Source of the DNA: Gnetum montanum
Taxonomy: Eukaryota > Streptophyta > Gnetopsida > Gnetales > Gnetaceae
Reading direction: 5' to 3'
Assembly: GCA_015680685.1 (NCBI GenBank)
Contig: MNCI01003927.1
Span: 383,116 to 447,115 of the forward strand
Length of the DNA stretch: 64,000 bases
Part shown: one piece after another, positions 56,418 through 64,000 of the stretch
Layout of the letters: every line of letters starts with the position of its first letter
Position numbering within the stretch: position 1 is the first letter of the stretch
Notes under the pieces: model-generated
Databases searched by the model: none
What the model saw: only the letters and a program-made list of their open reading frames with translations
Told to the model about the DNA's origin: nothing
Program-made: the position numbers and the translations under genes

Positions 56418-58617
56418 CTATTCATAATTTAGCGTTAAGCACTAGGTAGCAATAAACCTTTGATATTTTCTTAAGAGAGATAGTGCTTTAAAATATAACT
56501 AAAAGTTTTGATAGGAGGAAGAAAAATTTTTAATAATAGTAATAATTAGAGAACAAGTATTTTTAATGCATATATTGACACTAGTGTTGGAAAATAACAT
56601 TCTAGCATAAAAGATAAAAACCTAGGCCTAACTTTTATAATATAGTCAATATAATAGGTTATTCCATCTTTTTATAAGCTTTGCATAATTAGTTTAAGGA
56701 GGATAATATCTTGATGAGTATCCATGGTCAAAGCCATGAATTTTGTAGTTTTGAAAAATTTATCTAAAATAAATATACTTAAAATAAAACTTGTTTGTTC
56801 TTCTTTGACTAATTAGATATATACTTCCAAACTTTTAAAGTAAGATCCTTAGTAATAATCTTATAATATTTAACAAAGTAATAGTTTGTCACTTAGTGGT
56901 TTCAAATCTATTATCTAACTTTGAAATGAATTTTATCATGCCTTCATTAATCATCAAGCCAAGAGAACTTTTAGAAGAGCTTATACATTTTTAAAAAATT
57001 TTTAGCAAAATTCTTTATTAAACTCATAGGGTAAACCTTCTAGACTAGAAGATTTATTATTTTTTGTGTAAAATAGAGCTTTTATCACATCCCTAGGCTA
57101 TATCACTAGGATTTGAACCTTTGCTCATTAATATATACTATTTTATTTTAATGAGCATATTATTTTTTAGCATCATATTATATTTATATTTTTATTATTC
57201 CTTTTGTTAGATGACATGTTACTATTATTGCTTTATCATTATTTTGTCTTACAACATTGAGGTTTTATGGGTTCAATTCTAGTAGGCAATGCTAAGTTAT
57301 GAAATTCTAATTTGAGCATATGTCTTGGGGATAAATATTATTTAAAAATGTTTTTGGTTTGGACAACTCCCTTCCCTCCCAATTATCTTATCTTACTTAC
57401 CCTTGTCTCTAGATAAGGATAGGTTGATGATGATTAAACATGGGCCCCACTATGAAATTTTCCAAGTGTATATTTATTTGTTTTAATGCCTCTAGGAGTG
57501 AGAGTTATTTATTATGAGTGCTTGAGAATTTAGGAGTCTAATACTTTTTAATAATAATGGCTTGAGGTTTTTCTAGTAGGAGCAAGATACAATTATTGAT
57601 AAAACCTTTTGGTATTTTTTGACATATCTTTCTTGGTATATAAATAAATGCATGGGGGATATTACTAAATATAGATTTCAATTTGCGCTTAATCTATATT
57701 ACTTTGATGCACTTTTTTTTATTGTGTTGATGATTGTTTTAGGATACTAGTATATTTTTTTAGATAATAATCTATTACTTTGTTGAGATAGAGAAACATC
57801 TATTTTTCATCTTTTATGAAATTATGTTCATTTTATTATAGAACACTTATATTTGATTTTATTTCATCTTTTTCTTATTCTCTATGACTTGTGCATTCTT
57901 TAAACCTTTGTTTAGTGACATATGTTGATTATGTTTCTAAATATTGGTTTACATAGGTACACATAATTGCCAAGGGGTTATGCTGATTTGGTTACAAAAT
58001 AACATATTTGCAAATGAGGTTTTGATTAATTTCACATGCATGAACCTAATTCATCGTCTATTTGTGTTAGTTTTCTTAAAGAATATAGTAAGTTGTAGAG
58101 GAATAGTCCTAAGATCACATTAAAATGTAACGTAGTTTTATTGTACATTATCGATTCTTAATGCTTAAGGCATTGGCATAATCACATAACACAAGTCATG
58201 ATGTACTCTTAGTCTACTCATGACAAAAAATTAACATTCAACAAACAATCACAACTAAAGTGGCAAGTTCTGATCTAGTGTTATCATATTATGTATTAGG
58301 GCTGAGTTAGGGACCTTGTAAGGTATGTAGTAGGCCTAGCATTACTAGTATGTAGTTTTTGAAGATAAGTCACCTTAAAAATTTTATTTTCTTTTTTATT
58401 TTATTGTATTTTAATTATTCCATTAAGGTTTTTGTCTTTTTTTAAAAGGAGCATTGTGTTTTGTTTGCCATAGTAATCATATTTTTGGACTTTTTCTAAT
58501 CTTGTACCTTTGATTATGTTTTTTATCCAAGTTTTTTGTGCCTTAACTACCATAGACTCAAGTTTATGATTTTTCCTCAAAGAAAAAAAAAATATCCATT
58601 GGTCACTTTCTTTTGCT
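56418..58617. other. AT-rich DNA with no recognised gene
   Basis: All frames are dense with stops. Single B-box-like strings occur at 57,109-57,119 (minus) and 57,269-57,277 (plus), but no A-box partner was found, so no RNA gene is called. Confidence 0.4.
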
Positions 58618-59216
58618 TTCATAAATTTAAAATAAAAAGTTCATATATAGATTCAACTTCAACTCAAAATTGAAAATTTGCATCATAAAAAATTACACCA
58701 CATCTATGCTTCCACATGTAGAAAAGGACATCAAGCCTAAAGATGTTGTAGAAAGTATCAAGATTGTATTTATCTATTGTCCACACACAAATGACATAAG
58801 TGGAATAATTTTGGTACTTTGTAAACTTGAGAATTAAAAAATACCATTACCAAACATGTTTAGAAAAAATAAATAAATAAGATCATGCTCAATAAATTCT
58901 TCATGAAAACAAACTAGAAAAATTGGATTATTAAAAATAAAAAGTTGTAATCAATGTTATGATGCCCAAGAAAAAAATTGCACTTTGAGTTAAACTCCAA
59001 GGTGCCATAAGTTCTTAAACTTTTATATGTAATAATTCTCAATATTTTGAGTATTCTATATATGGTTAAGGATTTCAAAAGAAGCCTTTTCTTTATCAAA
59101 TAAGTGTTGAGAATTGAAAATAGAAAATTGAATTATTTTAGAATCATTTCACTAAACCCAAATATACCAAAAGCTAAACAAGAATTGGGATGAAGATCTT
59201 AAAAACAAAAACAACC
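58618..59216 (+). repeat. Dispersed repeat copy 2, first part
   Basis: Aligns with copy 1 (40,878-41,340) over AAAATAAAAAGTTCATATA, GGACATCAAGCC, GAAAGTATCAAGATTGTA and GAACTCCAAG-like blocks. At 59,040-59,176 it has other sequence where copy 1 has (GA)n. It then resumes at GAATTGGGATGAAGATCTT. Confidence 0.65.
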
Positions 59217-60084
59217 AAAGTAATGAGGACATCAACTAGACTAATGACACCAATGTTTCATCCTTTTAATGATTATATTTTCTTGGAGTTGTGACATGTT
59301 AGCATGAGTTTGGGTGTCTTTTGGGAATATTCAAGATGTTATGGGGTCAAACGAAAATTGCACAGGTGTTTGGGACTTTGTTTAGATGGCGTGCCATTTC
59401 AAAATCTTCTAGGGAAGATGTCTACTTTACTAGAAATAAGTCTTACCTTGGAAAAAGATGTCTACTTCATTGAAAAGACACCTTAACTTGGGATAAGACA
59501 TCTTTAGTGAATTGAAAAGCTTTCTAGAAAGATGTTTACACTTATTGGAAGATGTCCTCTTTGACCATAATATTTCTTGTCTACAAAATATGTCTATTCT
59601 AGAACCTTTAGCACACAAGAAATATGTTTTCTCTTGCAAAAGGCATCTTGTTTGACAATAAGATATTTTTGTATAGATTCCAACAAATATAAAATTGTAA
59701 TTTTTATGTCATGGGAAGATAAAAGTCATGAAAAAAGGTATAAATAATCAAAAAGACCTCAATTTTGGTAAGAGAGTGTGTGTAATGGTATAGAGTGAGT
59801 GTGAGAAAAGAGTTCCTCCTTGAAAGACTTGTGAGTTCTTCTTGAGTGTTATGAGAAAATTACTTTGTGTTAAGTGTGATGTGAGGTTTTAATTGAATTA
59901 TTTATCTATCTTTGGGAGTTTTGTGCTTCCTTTGTTCTTGTACTCATTTTTCCTTAAGCAAGAATAAAGAATTTCCTTTTCATTCTTAGTGAAATTGAGC
60001 TTTTTATTGGTTGAGAGAGCTTGGATTGTGAAATCCAAGGGAGTTCTTCATCACAAAAAATTTTCATGGAGAGTCTAAGAAGAA
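59217..60084 (+). other. Segment interrupting dispersed repeat copy 2
   Basis: About 870 bases lie between two parts that are nearly adjacent in copy 1. It contains a degenerate series of GATGTCTACTT-like units (59,415-59,650). Further right is AAGCAAGAATAAAGAATTTCC near 59,955 and TGGATTGTGAAATCCAAGG. An AATAAA-type signal followed by a tail of this style would suit a small LTR, but clear TG...CA ends with duplications were not found. Confidence 0.3.
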
Positions 60085-60139
60085 GTTTTATTTAAACTAA
60101 ATTTAGATTGAAATTATTACTATTCTAATGCTACATGGG
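60085..60139 (+). repeat. Dispersed repeat copy 2, last part
   Basis: TTTATTTAAACTAAATTTAG and ATTATTACTATTCTAATG match copy 1 at about 41,440-41,480. It ends where the LTR of element E begins. Confidence 0.5.
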
Positions 60140-61025
60140 TGATGAAGCATCATGGTTTGGCTACATTAACAAGATGTCGTCGATGTGGCCCCATTGACGA
60201 GATCTTGTCAATGTGATCTCGTTGATGCAAGGTTTGATCCATTTACATGTACTCGTTGACAAGGAATCCTATTTCACCTATAAATGTATGTCTCCCACCA
60301 CATTTACGACATTCTTTTCATAAGTTGTAGTGAAGCTCTAGCAGTTTTTCCACTTGAAAGTTAGAATATTTTCTAAGAGCTCGCAGTAAGAGTTAAAGAG
60401 AGTACAAATCTTTATTCGAGAACTATTGTACTTGAGCACTTTAGTATGTGTGGTAATAAATATGAGCTTTCTAATCAAACCTTGAAGCATTTCAACTAGA
60501 TTAATTATTTCTTTAAGCATTTAATATTTTAAGAAATTTTCTTTAACGTTTTAAGTAATTAAAGTAATTAATTAAGATAAATTAAATAGTAAACATTAGT
60601 ACCACCACTTCAAGCATACGTGTAATGCTTGGGAATTCTATTAATGCTTAACGTTTGGTAATCCAGTAGCATTATATGTGTTTAGGATGTGTACGGTAAG
60701 TGGGAATAGACGCTTATGTTAGGATTAGTTAAGTGTTAACTAGTTGTTAGATTAATTTAGTAATTAAATACCTTTATTCATTATTATTTATTTTTAGGTG
60801 ATTTAGAACATAAAAAGATAAAAATGATAAAAATCATATGCCTTACTTATACTTAACCATACCCTTGTACTCACATGTGTAACTTGGAAGACAATGATTG
60901 TAATAGTTAATTCACCTCCTAGACTAGTGTGCATAGAAACCTAGAAGTCCTTGGAATTCAACTGGATCATGCATAAACGCTTGTAATACGTATGGTTGGG
61001 CATAGGATCTACTCATCATTGATCA
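60140..61025 (+). repeat. 5' LTR of element E
   Basis: An LTR of about 886 bp starts TGATGAAGCATC and ends CATTGATCA before the primer site. U3 has GTCGATGTGGCCCCATTGAC-type blocks and the inverted repeat CATTGAC/GTCAATG at 60,192-60,213. A TATA-like CCTATAAATGTA lies near 60,279. The start is inferred from similarity without a second LTR to confirm it. Confidence 0.75.
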
Positions 61026-61044
61026 TTGGCACCATTGTTGGGGA
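61026..61044 (+). other. Primer binding site of element E
   Basis: TTGGCACCATTGTTGGGGA follows the LTR. It is the clearest tRNA-Asp type site among the plus-strand elements, differing mainly by CG-to-CA changes. Confidence 0.78.
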
Positions 61045-61184
61045 ATTTTAGTTAGTGACATGTGCTTTTTAGGACTTAGTGAAAATTATTTAAGATCATT
61101 GGAATGAACCTTAAAGTTGTAATCATTCCAACTAATAATAACAATTGTAAAAAAGCATGCTACTAATTTTCTTTTAATTCAAAA

Positions 61185-63589
61185 ATATCTTCTTCTCATA
61201 GGCGTGATGAATCAAACTTACAAGTGCCTAATGAATGCAAAGTGGTATTTACTCATCTAGATGAGTTTATTCCTAATTTTACCTTCATTTTGCATCAAGA
61301 TGAACAACTACAGTGGAGAGACATGGAGGGAAATGTTGTGTTGCCACTTGACTAATCAGTTCTTGGGATGCTACTCCAAAATCTTAGGAGGTTGGGCATC
61401 TAGGATCTCAATGATGAATATGTTGTGTAGGAACATGAATATTGGGACTATCATCCCAATGAAACATAATGGAAAAGAGATTCACAATAGGAGAAATGCT
61501 ATGAAGTTGCAAAGGGAAAATAGTTTAACCCCTTGTTCTTGCTAAATCAAAAACATGATAAGGATCCCCTCTCTAAGGATTCTCAGCATGTGGACTCTCC
61601 TCCCCTTGATTCTAGTGACTGAGGCTTGAATGAGAATATAGAGTCCACTGTAACCAATCCTAGTTCAAGCAAGAATGGATCCTTGATCATGGAATATCCA
61701 AAGGTGGGAGTCATGAATAAAGTAAGGATAAGCATCATGATGATGATCGTGGCCATGAACATCGAAGAGGGGGTGGCAGGGACCACAGTGCTAGTCCTCC
61801 TTCCTTTTCATCTTCATCATCCTTTTGTTCCTCCCCAAGCTCTAACCAAAGCCATAGATGATGTGATCATGATGGAGGTGATTGATAGGACAAAAATGAT
61901 CATGATCATAGAGCCCACTAGGATGATCAAGATGAAATGCATGGGCATTTAAGGGAGGCTTACCACCATGAGAGAAGGGATAGCATAGGGCATCATAGGC
62001 ATCATGGCCATGACCATGATGAGCCTTTGCTCGTAACTCAAAATGTGCTAAACATTGTAGAGGTAGTCAGAATTCCAATGAGGAATATGAAAGATATTTG
62101 AATACAACAATGGGATATGAACAATATCCCAAGTTTGAGGGGGGATATAATTCAAATCTGTAGAATCATCTACAAGCCTCTCACAATGCTTATGCCTTGT
62201 AGAACATCAAAAATAATTAGCAAAACCTTAAGTTATTTCCTAGGATACTACTCAAAGAAGCAGAAAGTTGGTATTGGTCCTTGGAGCTAGAATCAATCCA
62301 TAGATGAAATACAATGCTTAAGCTGTTTAATAACAAATATTAGATGTACTCCAGAGTGTTCAATTTGAGAAAGAAGATCCAAGGTTTGTGACAAGGAGCA
62401 CATGAAAACTTGGATACAACCATGGGCTAGTATTATTCTCTTTTGCATAGATGTCCTAGCCATGGTTATTCTCAAAGGGAGCATCTTTGCCATATCATAG
62501 ATGGGCTCCAATCAAGAATAAGAAGAACTCTTGGAATCTATGCCTAAGGGAGATTGTCAAAACTAAGAGCCCATTAGATCCAAAGGCTCATTGAGTAGGT
62601 TGTAAAAGAGGAAAAAAAGCTTAGAAAAAGAGAAAGTATAAATAAATATAATTGGAATCCTTCCATTAGAAAAAGGAAAGTCTAGTTTTTAAACAATGAG
62701 GAGGAGGCACCACTTGAAGAAGTGGTGGAGTGGAAAATCTTGTCGATCGAGAAATATGCCTTAGAAATTTTGGCTAAGGTAGATAAAATGTGGAACTCTT
62801 TTAATAAAAAGTTCCAAATAACTTTGAAAATTATAGAGGAATCCAAAGACTAAAGTAGTGATCATGAACATAGGAGAAGTTCCTTCCATGAAAATGGCAA
62901 GGTTACTATAGTTGAAGAGGTTGTGGAGCTAGAATCAATTGATGATGGTGGGTGTAACATTTGCCAATATGAACATCTTAAGGGATGTTGCCCTATTTTG
63001 TCACACTTGCAAGAATTTGTGATGTACATTCTAAATCCTAGATTGGCAAGAAGCCAAGCACCCAGAATATTACCTTATCCTCAAAGAAATCCCAAACAGT
63101 TTCACTAGCAACAACAAGCTTATTACCCAAGTAGAGCTCCACCACAACTATATGAGTAGTATCATTAGTGGCAGTAGCCACAATCATGGGGGATGCCACC
63201 ACCTAGGTAGCAATACCCTTACAGGAAGTTAGATCCATATGGGTACTATGTTCAACAACCCATGTCTTTGCATGACTCTTCCAGTCATGCTTCACTCCAA
63301 GATTACTACTACCCTCTAGAGTACTACAAATCTAATTCTAGATTTCCCATAGGTGAATTTGCTTCCTCATCCTTTGGCACATGCTCCTCCATCCTCAACC
63401 CAATTACTAATTGCTCCATCCATGCAAGGAAAAATTCCTACATAGTTATAATAACATAATGCTACCAGGGCTGTTAACTTACAACTAGCTTTGTAGCTAA
63501 GTCGTTTAGAAATTAGATCCCATAAATTATCATTATTCTAAACCAATAGTCCTACAAAGCCCTCACCAACTCATTTAGCTAGTCATCCT
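61185..63589 (+). pseudogene. gag: gag of element E
   Basis: The conserved start has become ATA (ISSSHRRDES). Then come DEFIPNFTFILHQDEQLQW near 61,260 and an Asp/Ser-rich part. A strongly His/Asp/Arg-rich linker (about 61,720-62,030) follows, whose other frame gives an artefactual Met/Ile-rich ORF. A damaged gag helical domain lies at about 62,115-62,390. The zinc knuckle CNICQYEHLKGCC is intact at 62,953-62,991. A Gln/Tyr/Pro-rich tail runs to about 63,590. Stops are frequent. Confidence 0.82.
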
Positions 63590-64000
63590 ATGTCTCCTTC
63601 ATCCTTTACATCTATTCCTTTTGAGAACCTTTCAAGTCGAACACCTTTCAAGATCTACATAGTCATATTAATCCATGCTATATCTAATTATATTAAGGAT
63701 GGAAATCTTCCCAAGAAAAAAATTAATCTTGGAAGTCCCCTCATCTACTTGCAAATCACTAAGAATGAGCCATGTAAGGCTCTGCTTGATTTACGTTTTG
63801 GTGTCAATATGATTTCTCAAGAAATGTATAAAGCTTGGAACTTTCCTCCTCTCAATAAGAGCAACATTTTTTTAGAGTTGGTAGATTAGTCCATCATTGT
63901 TCCCTTGGTACTGGTAAAGGATATTGTGACCATTGTTTGTGGGTGGTCCTATCTTACTAATTTATTGGTGATCAAGGTTGACAACTAAAAGGGGTACTTT
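63590..64000 (+). pseudogene. Aspartic protease of element E, cut by window end
   Basis: An open stretch of 99 codons begins MSPSSFTSIPFENLSS and includes LIYLQITKNEPCKALLDLRF. The active-site DSG has become DLR at 63,788-63,796. The later KDIVTIVCGWSYLTN block continues to the window edge. It is inactive by residue loss. Confidence 0.82.

Larger units (their letters stand above)
60140..64000 (+). mobile_element. Element E: 5' part of an Athila-like LTR retrotransposon
   Basis: LTR, primer site, gag and the start of protease are present. The remainder lies beyond the window. Gag and protease blocks align with A to D. The 3' LTR and right target duplication cannot be seen. The left flank is CTACATGGG. 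Confidence 0.85.

Noticed and set aside
57109-57119. Perfect minus-strand B-box string GGTTCAAATCC
   Set aside because: No A box at the required distance and no tRNA fold was seen.
61626-61952. Met/Ile-rich 108-codon frame in element E
   Set aside because: It is a shadow of the His/Asp-rich gag linker. The same shadow appears in A at 10,527 and D at 44,664.
1-64000. CRISPR arrays, bacterial operons, rRNA or functional tRNA genes
   Set aside because: None seen. Composition, LTR elements and intron-like signals indicate plant nuclear DNA.

Overview
The window is a repeat-dominated, AT-rich stretch of plant nuclear DNA. It contains no intact protein-coding gene. Almost everything recognisable is decayed LTR retrotransposon of one Ty3/gypsy superfamily group. 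The polyprotein order is gag, aspartic protease, reverse transcriptase, RNase H, integrase. The primer binding site begins TGGCACCATTG, which resembles the tRNA-Asp type site of Athila-like elements after CpG decay, and the RT motif DHFPLPFVDQVLD also fits that lineage. Nested elements, old LTR pairs and single-base Ns suggest a draft assembly of a large plant genome. A gymnosperm is my guess, but no single sequence proves it.

Layout. 1-8,922 is old AT-rich DNA with a possible host exon in a CpG-richer island (240-776), two kinds of tRNA-derived SINE-like sequence, a (GA)n microsatellite and an unassigned minus-strand ORF remnant. 8,923-40,427 is element A, bounded by CTAGG target duplications. 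It is interrupted twice: element B (15,753-26,837, plus strand) sits inside the integrase of A, and element C (28,681-35,774, minus strand, TTTGG duplications) sits between the integrase and ORF3 of A. The 5' LTR of B is itself interrupted by a solo LTR of family C (16,482-17,385, CTTAG duplications). 40,428-43,202 is old unassigned DNA. 43,203-56,417 is element D, a relative of A with a truncated 5' LTR. 56,418-60,139 is old DNA including the second copy of a dispersed repeat. 60,140-64,000 is the start of element E, cut off by the window end.

How the parts relate. A, B, C and D carry conserved antisense reading frames between integrase and the 3' LTR. A and D also carry a sense-strand third ORF of about 950 codons just before the 3' LTR, with its own upstream U3-like promoter block, a TATA-like box and a 5' intron whose donor and acceptor are preserved in both copies. 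C has lost RT, RNase H and integrase by one internal deletion but keeps gag, protease and the antisense frames, so it looks like a non-autonomous derivative. The LTR families share R and U5 but have unrelated U3 arrays. All copies are full of stops, mostly explained by C-to-T change at Gln, Arg and Trp codons, so none looks active. Nesting order (A, then B and C, then the solo C LTR) agrees with the lower divergence seen by eye between the C LTRs.
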